NCBI GenBank assembly: GCA_937923585.1
Contig: CALDSM010000601.1
Coordinates: forward strand, 1-10,120
Length of the DNA: 10,120 nt
Source: an uncultured bacterium
GTDB lineage: Bacteria; Hydrogenedentota; Hydrogenedentia; Hydrogenedentales; CAITNO01
Direction of reading: 5' to 3'
The notes beneath the pieces are model-generated. The model was given only the letters and a program-made list of their open reading frames with translations. It had not been told where the DNA came from and did no database searches. The translations under genes and the position numbers were made by a program. Shown piece by piece: positions 1 to 7,359 of the stretch. How positions within the stretch are numbered: the first letter of the stretch is position 1; each line of letters begins with the position of its first letter.

Positions 1-43
1 ACCGAGATCTACACTCTTTCCCTACACGACGCTCTTCCGATCT
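1..43 (+). other. Illumina TruSeq universal adapter (artefact)
   Basis: The first 43 bases match the 3' part of the TruSeq universal adapter, ending in GCTCTTCCGATCT with the T used for ligation. This is library sequence, not genome. The insert begins at 44. Any reading frame crossing this point is artificial at that end. Confidence 0.98.
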
Positions 44-670
44 GATGCCGTGGATCTGATGGTCGTCGGGAACGGCCAGGTCCTTGATGTTTACGAACCC
101 CTCGTTGGGCCAGCGCGACAGGGTCATGGGTTTGTCCTGGAAGAACACCTCCACGCCGCCGTCGTTGGGCGGCCCGAAATCGGTGACACCCAGCGCCTTC
201 AGGTCGGCCTGCACCATGGCGGCCCGCGCCTCGGGTGACACACGTTCCAAGATGGCGGGGTCGGACACGGGTTCAAAGGCGGGCACGCGCACGCCGCCGG
301 TGAGGAAGACCTTCTCGCCCGGCTGTGCCGCGTACGAAACGGGCGCCTCCGCCGTTCCCGAGTCCTCCGCGGCGAACTCCAGTGTCTTCTTGAGCGCGTA
401 ACGGCCGCCGCGAAGCACCACCTTCACGCCGCCTGCCGGGAGCGGTCCCGCCTGCTTCAGCGCGCGGACGGCATCCCGTGCGCGTTCAACGGTAAAGAAC
501 GGTCCATCGGAGGCAAGCTCGTTGGGCGCGGCCAGCGAGCCGGTCCAGGCGTCGTTGCCGTCCTGCGACACGTAGAGGGTGGCTCCGGGTTCGGCCGCGA
601 TTGCGGACGGGACGAAGCAGAGCATTCCCACGGCAAGCGCTGCAGTGAGCGTGGCAAATGTGATGCGCAT
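44..670 (-). CDS. Secreted right-handed beta-helix-type protein, 5' part only
   Basis: This is an uninterrupted frame of 209 codons from ATG at 670 down to the insert edge; the 3' part of the gene is missing. An AGGAG ribosome site (683-687 on the complement) lies 10 bases before the ATG. Residues 1-25 form a clear signal peptide with a hydrophobic core ending in PSAIA, so the protein is exported. The mature start carries LYVSQDGNDAWTGSL (residues 32-46), then FFTVERARDAVRALK (58-72) and VVLRGGRYALKKTLEF (84-99). These are the typical opening of secreted proteins with a right-handed parallel beta-helix, common in polysaccharide-degrading environmental bacteria. Members include glycosidases, polysaccharide lyases and binding proteins. 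The catalytic part lies outside the fragment, so substrate and activity cannot be assigned. It follows the GH36 gene on the same strand, suggesting a shared role in extracellular carbohydrate use. Confidence 0.82.
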
Positions 671-690
671 GGTGTCGAAGACTCCTGTCG

Positions 691-720
691 TCAGATACGC
701 CTATACGTGAAGAATGCCCG
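691..720 (-). pseudogene. Vestige of a GH36-like C-terminus
   Basis: Ten codons read RAFFTYRRI-stop and align with the last ten codons of the neighbouring GH36 gene, WAFFTYKHI-stop (756-785). The two DNA segments are 65 bases apart and match at 26 of 31 positions (690-720 against 755-785). All five differences are transitions: two are synonymous, two change Lys or His to Arg, and one changes Trp to Arg. Similarity stops upstream of this point. It is probably the remaining 3' tip of a deleted or decayed tandem paralogue, or a short local duplication of the gene end. It may now lie in the leader of the beta-helix gene. Confidence 0.6.
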
Positions 721-728
721 CTGAAGAG

Positions 729-745
729 GCCGGCGGGACGCCGGC
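729..745. repeat. Perfect 7-bp GC hairpin downstream of GH36
   Basis: GCCGGCG (729-735) and CGCCGGC (739-745) are exact inverted copies with a 3-base loop. The hairpin lies 10 bases past the GH36 stop codon. No T-run follows on the minus strand, so it is not a classical intrinsic terminator. It could stabilise the 3' end of upstream mRNA or be a REP-like element. Confidence 0.6.
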
Positions 746-755
746 ACCCCCAGTG

Positions 756-2789
756 TCAGATATGCTTGTACGTGAAGAACGCCCATCCGGGCTTGGAGGG
801 GATTGTAACGGGCAGTCCCTTGTCCAGCAAATCGGCCCCGGCCATTTCCACCGGCTCGCCGGGATTCAGCGGCGACGCGGGCGCGACGCGGTAGCGCGCC
901 CCGGTATCGAGCCCCTGCAGCGGCAACTGCGCCGACTCATAGGGAGAGGCATCGCGCCGGAACACCTGAATGAGTCCCTCGCCCGCCTCGGGCCGGTCAA
1001 ACTGCCAGCCGATCCACTTGTCCGCGTCGAGGGTATAGGGCGTGATCGCGTAGTAGTCACCGAAGTAATTCGGCGCGAAGGCTTTCCATTCGTCCACAAT
1101 GCCCTTGATGCCCGCCCAGTCAATATTGTCTTCGCGGTGATCCCAGCAGGCCGTCTGGCTGGGGCAGAGGATGCTGCGGATCATGTAGGGGTCCGTCTTT
1201 GAGGAACCGGTGCCATAGAAGGGAAACCATTCGGAGAGCGCCCATGTGTGGCACTGGTTGCCCACCGGCTCCATGATGTAGTCGCTGCGCAGCAGCGGCA
1301 CGGCGCGGCGCAGCGTCTCCAGATCGTTGCGTCTCCCGCCGCTGGCACAGGAATCAATGAGCATGTCGGGGTGGCGTTCGCGCAGCGCGTCCCAGTAGGC
1401 GAAGTAGCCCTCCACGTGACGAATCTCGGTGATGCCCTGCCGGTCCGGCGTGTCGTTCTTGCGCCAGGCGCCGAGCGGGTCCATGTTGAAGTCTTGGCGG
1501 TAGAGGTCAATGCCGTTGTCCGTCAGCAGCCTGTCCACATGGTCAATCAGCCAGGTGCGCGCCTCGGCGTTGCCCAGGTTCAGCAGTCCGCCATCCTTGC
1601 CGCCCAGAATCCATTCGGGATGGGTCTCCGTGAGCCAGGTGCCGCCCGCCACGCGCTCGGGCTCGAACCACACGATGATCTTCACATCCTTGGCATGCGC
1701 ATGGTCGGTGATGGGCTTGAATCCGCCGGGGAAACGCTTCTGGTCCACTTCCCAGGTGCCCGTCTTTCCCCAGTTGTCGTCGCAGGGGTACCATCCGGCG
1801 TCCATCCACCAGTAGTCCAGCTTCATGCCCCGTTCCAGGTACTTGTCCACGAAGAAAATCTGGCTCTTCGTGTCGGCCTTGATCATTTCGCCGAACTGGT
1901 GCGAACTGCACGCGTTCAACTGCGGCAGCGGCGGCAGTTTGCCGCCCGGCTTTGGCGTGTTGTGCGCGATCATCCACTGCCGCCACACGTTCTGCGCGCG
2001 GGTGCGCGTGCCCTCGTAGAACTGCACCACCATCATCGGCCCGCGCACTTCCTCGCCCGGATGCAGGAGGAAGTGGGTCTGCTCCTGGCCGGCACGGATG
2101 CGCAGGCCGGTTCCCTCATCCCTCGTGAACTGCGTGCGCCACTGTCCGGCCCAACTCAGGGCGACAATGAATCCGCGCCCGCCCGCCTGGATGTTGAAGT
2201 AGGGAAAAGAAATCTGGGTGGGCCGTCCGCCCGTGTTTGCCACGGTGATTTCCGCCTTGGCGGGAAGCGGTTCATGGATGGGCTCAAAACTGTCCGCCGT
2301 GCAATTGTCGCCCTTGTTGCGGTGGAGCGTGAACTCCGCGCCCGCATCACCGTTGAGCATGGTGTCCATGGCCAGAATGTCGGACAGGATGGGCGTGTCC
2401 GCCTTGCCCGTGTTCTTGAAGTGGATGGTCCACTCGACCATCGGGAAGTCGGGATAGCGGAATCCCTCGATCCGCGCCTGCAAACCTGTCACCGGATCGG
2501 TGTACGTGACGGTGTGCAGCACCCGGCCTTCTGCGCCCGGCTTGGCGGTCCGTTCCAACTTCCAGGAGCCGAGGAATTCGGACGACGGCTTGCCATCGTA
2601 TACAAAGGAGAAGAAGGGAGACACGTCAACGCCCCCCCCGGCGTCCGCATTGCCCTCAAACTTGGCCGCATCCCACTGCCGTGTCCGGTCCATTTCCGAC
2701 GGCACGGGCTTCGCGCCTTCGGCCCACGCCGCCGCACCCGTCGCCCCAAGAAGCAACCCAATCGCTGCCACCCGCTTGACCGCATTCAT
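756..2789 (-). CDS. Secreted GH36-family alpha-galactosidase
   Basis: This 677-residue enzyme should hydrolyse terminal alpha-galactosyl (or related alpha-glycosyl) linkages in oligo- or polysaccharides outside the cytoplasm. Residues 1-24 are a signal peptide (hydrophobic core, then AAAWAEG). An N-terminal beta-sandwich spans about 30-285, a (beta/alpha)8 barrel about 290-580, and a small C-terminal beta domain about 585-677. Clan GH-D hallmarks are visible: LDYWWMDAGWYP (325-336), WFEPERVAGGTW (374-385), RQDFN with likely nucleophile Asp433, and SCASGGRRND (480-489) with likely acid/base Asp489. The usual GH36 SCSGGGGRFD-type motif is slightly altered. The length is in the normal range for single-domain GH36 enzymes. 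A strong GGGAGG site sits 7 bases before the ATG. It begins 35 bases after rpe, so it is probably co-transcribed with the housekeeping genes upstream. Substrate specificity is inferred from the family only. Confidence 0.93.
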   Translation of the reverse strand: MNAVKRVAAIGLLLGATGAAAWAEGAKPVPSEMDRTRQWDAAKFEGNADAGGGVDVSPFFSFVYDGKPSSEFLGSWKLERTAKPGAEGRVLHTVTYTDPVTGLQARIEGFRYPDFPMVEWTIHFKNTGKADTPILSDILAMDTMLNGDAGAEFTLHRNKGDNCTADSFEPIHEPLPAKAEITVANTGGRPTQISFPYFNIQAGGRGFIVALSWAGQWRTQFTRDEGTGLRIRAGQEQTHFLLHPGEEVRGPMMVVQFYEGTRTRAQNVWRQWMIAHNTPKPGGKLPPLPQLNACSSHQFGEMIKADTKSQIFFVDKYLERGMKLDYWWMDAGWYPCDDNWGKTGTWEVDQKRFPGGFKPITDHAHAKDVKIIVWFEPERVAGGTWLTETHPEWILGGKDGGLLNLGNAEARTWLIDHVDRLLTDNGIDLYRQDFNMDPLGAWRKNDTPDRQGITEIRHVEGYFAYWDALRERHPDMLIDSCASGGRRNDLETLRRAVPLLRSDYIMEPVGNQCHTWALSEWFPFYGTGSSKTDPYMIRSILCPSQTACWDHREDNIDWAGIKGIVDEWKAFAPNYFGDYYAITPYTLDADKWIGWQFDRPEAGEGLIQVFRRDASPYESAQLPLQGLDTGARYRVAPASPLNPGEPVEMAGADLLDKGLPVTIPSKPGWAFFTYKHI

Positions 2790-2824
2790 GGCCGGACCTC
2801 CCGCCTTTCGGCGCTATGTTTCTG

Positions 2825-3469
2825 TCACTCTCCGGCCGATTTCAGCGTCTCAATCGCTTCGAGATAAGACGGATGCCGGAAGATGTATGAACCCGCCACG
2901 AGCACGTTCGCGCCCGCGTCAATGACCTGTTTCGCGGTGGTGTCGTCTATGCCGCCGTCCACCTCGAGATCGCGCTCGCCGATCATGGCGCGCACATTCT
3001 CTATCTTGCGCAGCATGTCGGAAATGAAGGACTGCCCGCCGAAACCGGGATTGACCGACATGATAAGCACCATGTCCACCATGTTGGCGAGGTACTCGAT
3101 ATCGTCCTCCGAGGTGCCCGGATTGAGCACCACCCCGGCCTTAACCCCCTGGTCCTGGATTCGCGTCAGCAGCCGGTGCGGGTGGCGGCAGGCCTCGGTG
3201 TGGAAGGTGATGATGTCCGCGCCCGCCTGGATGAAGTCGTCCACATACTGCTCCGGCTCGGTAATCATGAGGTGCACGTCCATCGGGACGGTGCAGTGGC
3301 GGCGCAGGCTGGCCAGCACCGGCGGACCCATGGTGATGTTGGGCACAAAATGGCCGTCCATGATGTCAAAGTGAATCATGTCCGCGCCCGCATCAATCAC
3401 CTCGCTGATCTGTTCGCCGAGCCGTCCAAAATCACTTGCCAGCAGCGAGGGGGAAACCTTAATTTTCAT
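2825..3469 (-). CDS. rpe: Ribulose-phosphate 3-epimerase
   Basis: This 214-residue TIM-barrel enzyme interconverts D-ribulose 5-phosphate and D-xylulose 5-phosphate in the cytoplasm (pentose phosphate pathway). The length is typical. Family motifs are complete: SPSLLASDF (6-14), HFDIMDGHFVPN (33-44), VHLMI (65-69), MSVNPGFGGQSF (137-148), EVDGGI (169-174) and VAGSYIF near the C-terminus. Expected metal and catalytic ligands are His33, Asp35, His66 and Asp171; Asp35 and Asp171 are the catalytic acid/base pair in characterised homologues. It starts 42 bases after the PASTA gene. The nearest GGAG is about 15 bases before the ATG, so initiation may be weak or coupled. Rpe commonly lies downstream of fmt-rsmB-PASTA or kinase genes, which supports the assignment. 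Confidence 0.97.
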   Translation of the reverse strand: MKIKVSPSLLASDFGRLGEQISEVIDAGADMIHFDIMDGHFVPNITMGPPVLASLRRHCTVPMDVHLMITEPEQYVDDFIQAGADIITFHTEACRHPHRLLTRIQDQGVKAGVVLNPGTSEDDIEYLANMVDMVLIMSVNPGFGGQSFISDMLRKIENVRAMIGERDLEVDGGIDDTTAKQVIDAGANVLVAGSYIFRHPSYLEAIETLKSAGE

Positions 3470-3511
3470 TTTCTGCGGGTAACTCCAAGAATGTTGCGGC
3501 GTTTTCGTGCA

Positions 3512-4726
3512 TCAGAGCGGCGACGGAGAGGTGGCCGGTGGTGCGGGCGCGGGCACGGTGCCTGATGCTGCGCCCATCACTTCCGGCGCGCCGCCGCCCT
3601 TCAGGCGGTACTGCGCCTCCACCCTGTTGTCCACGTTGATTTCCACCACCGCCTCGTCAATATACGTGACCGGCAGCCGGATGGCCGTGCCCGCCAGGTA
3701 GGTGCTCCGCGATTCATCGTCAAAAGAGGGCGGCTTGCGCCACACGGTCTGCCGCGCGCCCGACCGGTCCACCAGGTCCACCCGCACGTCGCGCCCGTAC
3801 CAGTCGTAGGGCATCTGGTGGCGCACTTCCGTCTCGAAGCGCTGTGTGGGCGCCTCCGTCTGCCGCGACGGCCTGTAGTCATAGGTGACCACCTGGTTCG
3901 GGTAAATCAGCATGTCCGGCTGCGGGCTTTGTCCAAGCACCACGTCCAGCGGCGCGTCGGGAATGTCGGTCTCATTGGCCACCAGCGTCACGCCGTAGGG
4001 CTGCATGACGGCGGCGATCTCGGTGATCTTCATGCCGCGCAGGTCGGGCATCATGTCGCTGGCGCGCTGCGTGCCCGCGCTCAGCAGCAGGTGGATGTCG
4101 CCCTGGTTGGCCAGTTCGCCGCCGGGGGGCGGGTCCTGCGCCAGCACGGTGTCGCGGGCCGCCTCCGAGGGGATGCGCGCCAGGCTGCCCACGCGGAACC
4201 GCGCCTGGGTCACCGCACGGCGCGCGTCTTCCAGCGTCATGTTGCGCACGTCGGGCGCTTTCAGGTAGTCCTGGCCCATGCTGACGACGGTGTCAATGCG
4301 GCGGCCCGCCCGCACCACCTTGCCGGCCGCGGGACGCTGGCTGATCACGTAGTACTTGGGGATGGTGGGGTGGGGGACCGGTGTCTGGCGGCCCATTTCA
4401 AGGCCGCTTTCGCCCAATCGCGCCGCCGCGTCGGTCACGGGCATCTCCGCAATGGCGGGCACCGCGACGTGCTGCCCCCCCTCAATGGCGTACATGAACA
4501 CGTAATAGCCCGCGCCCGCCATCACCAGCGCAAACACGACCAGCGCCACGGACCACTGGATGCCCCATGCGAGGAAGCGCAGGACAAAGAAAAAAACGCC
4601 TAGGACCGTTTCCGAAGCCGCATCAAGAAGAATGCGTCCAATGCTCCGTCGAGCGGGTCGGTCTGGTATTGTCCCTGGGCTGTTTTCCACGGTGCGAGCA
4701 ACTCCGGGCCGTCTTCGGGTTCGCAC
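3512..4726 (-). CDS. Kinase-less PASTA-repeat membrane protein (start uncertain)
   Basis: The full frame gives 404 residues. There is a short cytoplasmic N-terminus, a long hydrophobic segment (about 41-80, probably one membrane anchor), and three PASTA repeats at about 85-150, 153-218 and 222-287. A soluble C-terminal domain follows (about 290-375), then an Ala/Pro-rich tail. PASTA repeats bind muropeptides or other cell-wall components in kinases and penicillin-binding proteins. There is no kinase or transpeptidase domain. The start is ambiguous. GTG at 4726 has GGAGG about 6 bases upstream but overlaps rsmB by 127 bases. GTG at 4690 has a weaker site. GTG at 4549 avoids overlap but cuts into the membrane segment. 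The stretch just after the rsmB stop (4599-4550) encodes hydrophobic residues with GC-rich third positions, which favours an upstream start. Likely role: envelope-linked sensor or scaffold, by inference. Confidence 0.82.
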   Translation of the reverse strand: MRTRRRPGVARTVENSPGTIPDRPARRSIGRILLDAASETVLGVFFFVLRFLAWGIQWSVALVVFALVMAGAGYYVFMYAIEGGQHVAVPAIAEMPVTDAAARLGESGLEMGRQTPVPHPTIPKYYVISQRPAAGKVVRAGRRIDTVVSMGQDYLKAPDVRNMTLEDARRAVTQARFRVGSLARIPSEAARDTVLAQDPPPGGELANQGDIHLLLSAGTQRASDMMPDLRGMKITEIAAVMQPYGVTLVANETDIPDAPLDVVLGQSPQPDMLIYPNQVVTYDYRPSRQTEAPTQRFETEVRHQMPYDWYGRDVRVDLVDRSGARQTVWRKPPSFDDESRSTYLAGTAIRLPVTYIDEAVVEINVDNRVEAQYRLKGGGAPEVMGAASGTVPAPAPPATSPSPL

Positions 4727-5940
4727 AGCCCCTCCGTCAGGACAGTGTTCACCGTCTCAACGGTTTCCTGCCGGGTGAAGGTGCAAACGGAATAGACGAC
4801 AAGACCACCATTCTTGCAAAGTTCCAGCCCCCTGCGCAACAGGGATTGCTGGGTTTCGGCCAGCCGCGCCACCGTTTCCGGCGTCACGCGCCATTTCAAA
4901 TCGGGATGACGGCGCAGCGTGCCCAGTCCGGAACAGGGCGCATCCACCAGCACGCGGTCAAAACTGCCCGCCGCGAAGGGGGGGCGGGAGCCGTCGCCGC
5001 ACACAATGCCGCACTCGGGCATGTCGAGCCGGGCAAAATTATCCCGGACCATCCACAGCCGACGTCCGACGGCGTCCATCGCGGTCAACCGCGCCCCGCC
5101 GCCGGTCAATTGCGCGATGTGCGTGCTTTTGCCGCCCGGCGCGGCGCAGAGGTCTAATACCTGCTCGCCCGGCTGCGGTTCCAGCAAGCGCGGCGGAAGC
5201 ATGGACGCCGGGTCCTGCACGAGGAAATGTCCCTGCTCGAACCAGCGTGTGTCAATGGGGTTGCCCCCCGCCGAAACGGTCAACTCCTCCGGAATCGGCG
5301 TTTCGTGCGCGGTCAGGATGCCCGACTTCTCCAAGTGCCGCGCCAGTTCCTCCGGTGTCGTCTTCGCCGTGTTCACGCGCAGGCTCATCGGCGCCTGGGT
5401 GTTTATCCGCGCGCAGAACCGCTCCGCACCCTCCGGGCCGAAGCGCTCCACCCATTCCCGCGCCATCCAGCGCGGCAGCGAATAACGCAGACGCAGATAG
5501 GCCGCCATGTCCTTCGCCGGGTCGGGAAAGGCAATGTTCTCCAATGTTTCCGGGGCCTTGCGCAGAATGGCGTTGGTCATCCTTGCCAGTCCCGCGTGGC
5601 CCCGTTTCTGCGACAGGTCCACCGAGGTGTGGACCATGGCCGGACGGGTCACCTGGCTGCAGAACAGGGACTGGAAGATGGCCATGCGCAGCACGACCAG
5701 CACGGCGGGCGGGAGGTCGTCCAGCGGCTGTTCGCACAGTCCGCTCAGCACGTGGTCGCACAGCAGCCGGTGCCGCACCGTGCCGTAGCAGATTTGCGAC
5801 AGGAAACGGCGGCCCCGGGGGCTGAGCAGCGAACCTTTTCGGCGGATGGTCTTGTCGAGCGACTCTTCGAGATGGATGCCCCGCTCAAAGACCCGCAGCA
5901 GCACGTCTACCGCCGCGTCACGCACCGGATCAACTGGCAT
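4600..5940 (-). CDS. rsmB: 16S rRNA (cytosine967-C5)-methyltransferase
   Basis: This 446-residue cytoplasmic SAM-dependent enzyme is expected to methylate cytosine 967 of 16S rRNA. An N-terminal NusB-like RNA-binding domain (about 5-135) is followed by the Rossmann methyltransferase domain. Motif I is DLCAAPGGKS (263-272). Motif IV is DAPCSGLGTLRRHPDLKWR (333-351) with Cys336. Motif VI is VVYSVCTF with the likely nucleophile Cys386; Val replaces the more usual Thr before that Cys. The C-terminal FFLMRLRK matches the family ending, so the TAG stop at 4600-4602 is credible. The ATG immediately follows the fmt TAA with no spacer, and an AGGAAA site lies within the end of fmt, so translation is probably coupled. 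fmt-rsmB is a widely conserved pair. Length is usual for the family. Confidence 0.97.
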   Translation of the reverse strand: MPVDPVRDAAVDVLLRVFERGIHLEESLDKTIRRKGSLLSPRGRRFLSQICYGTVRHRLLCDHVLSGLCEQPLDDLPPAVLVVLRMAIFQSLFCSQVTRPAMVHTSVDLSQKRGHAGLARMTNAILRKAPETLENIAFPDPAKDMAAYLRLRYSLPRWMAREWVERFGPEGAERFCARINTQAPMSLRVNTAKTTPEELARHLEKSGILTAHETPIPEELTVSAGGNPIDTRWFEQGHFLVQDPASMLPPRLLEPQPGEQVLDLCAAPGGKSTHIAQLTGGGARLTAMDAVGRRLWMVRDNFARLDMPECGIVCGDGSRPPFAAGSFDRVLVDAPCSGLGTLRRHPDLKWRVTPETVARLAETQQSLLRRGLELCKNGGLVVYSVCTFTRQETVETVNTVLTEGLCEPEDGPELLAPWKTAQGQYQTDPLDGALDAFFLMRLRKRS

Positions 5941-6876
5941 TTAGTGGATTTCCTCGAAGCGTTCGCCCGGCTCAATGCGCCGTCCCAGCAGGAACGCCGA
6001 CATGTCCATGGGCTTTTTGCCCGGCGCCTGAAAACGCAGAATGGCCAGTTGTCCCTCGCCGGTCGCGACAAGCACGCGGTCCTTGAGCACCTGCGTTATG
6101 GTGCCCGGCGGCGCATCGGCGGGGGTCTCAACCGGCGTGGTCCTGAGAATGCGGCAGACCTCGCCGCGGTAGAGGCACTGCGCCACCGGCCACGGAATGG
6201 ACGCCCGCACCCGGTTGTGGATGCGCCAAGCCGGGCCATCCCAGCGGATACGGCCGTCCTCCTTGTTGAACAGTGCACAGAACACGACCGTCTCCGGGTC
6301 TTGCGGCGTGGCGGACGCTTTGCCCTGCTCCACCAGGCCCATCGCCTGTGCCAGCAGGTCCGCGCCCATCACGGCCAAGCGGGCGGAGAGTTCCTCCGAC
6401 GTTTCATCGGGGCCGATGGGCGTCGTTTGCTGGAGTACAATGTCGCCCGCATCCATTTCCAGGATGACGCGCATGATGGTCACGCCCGTTTCCGCGTCCC
6501 CGGCGAGAATGGCCGTCTGGATGGGCGACGGGCCGCGCCAGCGCGGCAGCAGGCTGGGATGAACGTTGAGCCAGCCCAGCGGCGGAACGTCCAAGATCGG
6601 CTGCTTCAACAGCCGGCCGTAGGCCGCCATGAGGCACACATCGGGCCGCTGTTCGCGCAGCCAGGCCTCAAAAGTGCCGTCGTTGAGCTTGGCCGGCTGG
6701 AGCACCGGAATGCCGTGCTCGACCGCCCACACCTTGACCGGCGGGGGTGCGGGGGTGCCGCTGCGCCCTTGGGGCTTGTCGGGCTGGCAGACCACCGCGG
6801 CGATTTCACTGCATTCCGCCGCACGGGCCAGACTGGGCACGGCCAGTTCGGGCGTGCCGAAGAAGACCGTGCGCAC
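5941..6876 (-). CDS. fmt: Methionyl-tRNA formyltransferase
   Basis: This 311-residue cytoplasmic enzyme formylates initiator Met-tRNA using 10-formyltetrahydrofolate. Family features are complete: FFGTPELAVPSL near the N-terminus, VVCQPDKPQGR (28-38), WLNVHPSLLPRWRGPSPIQ (102-120), and MDAGDI (141-146). The catalytic triad Asn104, His106 and Asp142 has the same internal spacing as E. coli Asn108/His110/Asp146. The C-terminal OB-fold-like tRNA-binding domain covers about 205-305. The start is GTG at 6876, 2 bases after the ybaB stop. The nearest G-rich site is weak and distant, suggesting translational coupling to ybaB. The usual partner gene def (peptide deformylase) is not in this window. 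Confidence 0.97.
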   Translation of the reverse strand: MRTVFFGTPELAVPSLARAAECSEIAAVVCQPDKPQGRSGTPAPPPVKVWAVEHGIPVLQPAKLNDGTFEAWLREQRPDVCLMAAYGRLLKQPILDVPPLGWLNVHPSLLPRWRGPSPIQTAILAGDAETGVTIMRVILEMDAGDIVLQQTTPIGPDETSEELSARLAVMGADLLAQAMGLVEQGKASATPQDPETVVFCALFNKEDGRIRWDGPAWRIHNRVRASIPWPVAQCLYRGEVCRILRTTPVETPADAPPGTITQVLKDRVLVATGEGQLAILRFQAPGKKPMDMSAFLLGRRIEPGERFEEIH

Positions 6877-6878
6877 GG

Positions 6879-7214
6879 CTATGTCAGCCCCGGAATGTTC
6901 AACTCATTCGCCATCGGGCCCAGTTTCTCCGCGATGCGGGACTGCACCGTCTGCACGGCCTTGTTGAAGGCGGCCTGCGTCATGGACTCCGCCATCTCCG
7001 GACCCAGGGCAATGAGTTCGGGGCTGATCTTCAGGGAAACGACTTCCATGCCGCCGTTCATGCGCACGGTGACGGCTTCAGGGTCGGCGCCGACACTGAC
7101 CTCGATTTCCATCTTTGCCAGTTCGGCCTTTGCCTCCTCCATGCGCCCCTTCAATTCCATCGCCTGCTTCAGCAAAGCGCCCATTTTCGCGATATCACCC
7201 AGACCACCCAGCAT
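6879..7214 (-). CDS. ybaB: YbaB/EbfC-family nucleoid-associated protein
   Basis: This 111-residue small DNA-binding protein of the YbaB/EbfC family forms dimers that coat the nucleoid. The sequence has the family layout: MLGGLGDIAKMGALLKQA at the start, a helical segment of Lys/Glu heptads (MEEAKAELAKMEIEV), a central beta region around VTVRMNGGMEVVSLKI, and a helical C-terminus ending in NELNIPGLT. The ATG at 7214 is chosen over an upstream in-frame ATG (7292) because it matches the usual family start and has AAAGG 7 bases upstream. The gene is usually between dnaX and recR; here it leads a run containing fmt and rsmB, 2 bases ahead of fmt. A candidate promoter lies about 45-75 bases upstream. 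Confidence 0.92.
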   Translation of the reverse strand: MLGGLGDIAKMGALLKQAMELKGRMEEAKAELAKMEIEVSVGADPEAVTVRMNGGMEVVSLKISPELIALGPEMAESMTQAAFNKAVQTVQSRIAEKLGPMANELNIPGLT

Positions 7215-7257
7215 GATGAAACCTTTCTGCGGAGAGAAGCCGCCTGATATTGCTGAG

Positions 7258-7287
7258 AGTATAGCTTTCCGCTCCCGGACCCCGCAA
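7258..7287 (-). promoter_or_regulatory. Candidate sigma-70-type promoter for the ybaB operon
   Basis: On the minus strand, TTGCGG (7287-7282) and TATACT (7263-7258) are separated by 18 bases. The -10 matches five of six consensus bases and the -35 three. Transcription would start near 7250, giving a short leader before ybaB. It is seen by eye only; the consensus in this organism is unknown. Confidence 0.4.
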
Positions 7288-7359
7288 CGCATGGGAAAAA
7301 AAGCGGGAATGTTTTGGGAATCACTGACTCATCAGGAAGAACAGTCTTTTGCGCGGCTG

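Noticed and set aside
457..657. A 66-codon minus-strand frame
   Set aside because: It is out of frame within the beta-helix gene, whose signal peptide and LYVSQDGNDAWTG motif identify the real frame.
1248..2867. A 539-codon open frame on the plus strand
   Set aside because: It is antisense to the GH36 gene and crosses its start into rpe. The composition is typical of a shadow frame.
7324..7350. CTGATGAG on the minus strand, reminiscent of a hammerhead ribozyme core
   Set aside because: The required GAAA core and flanking helices are absent.
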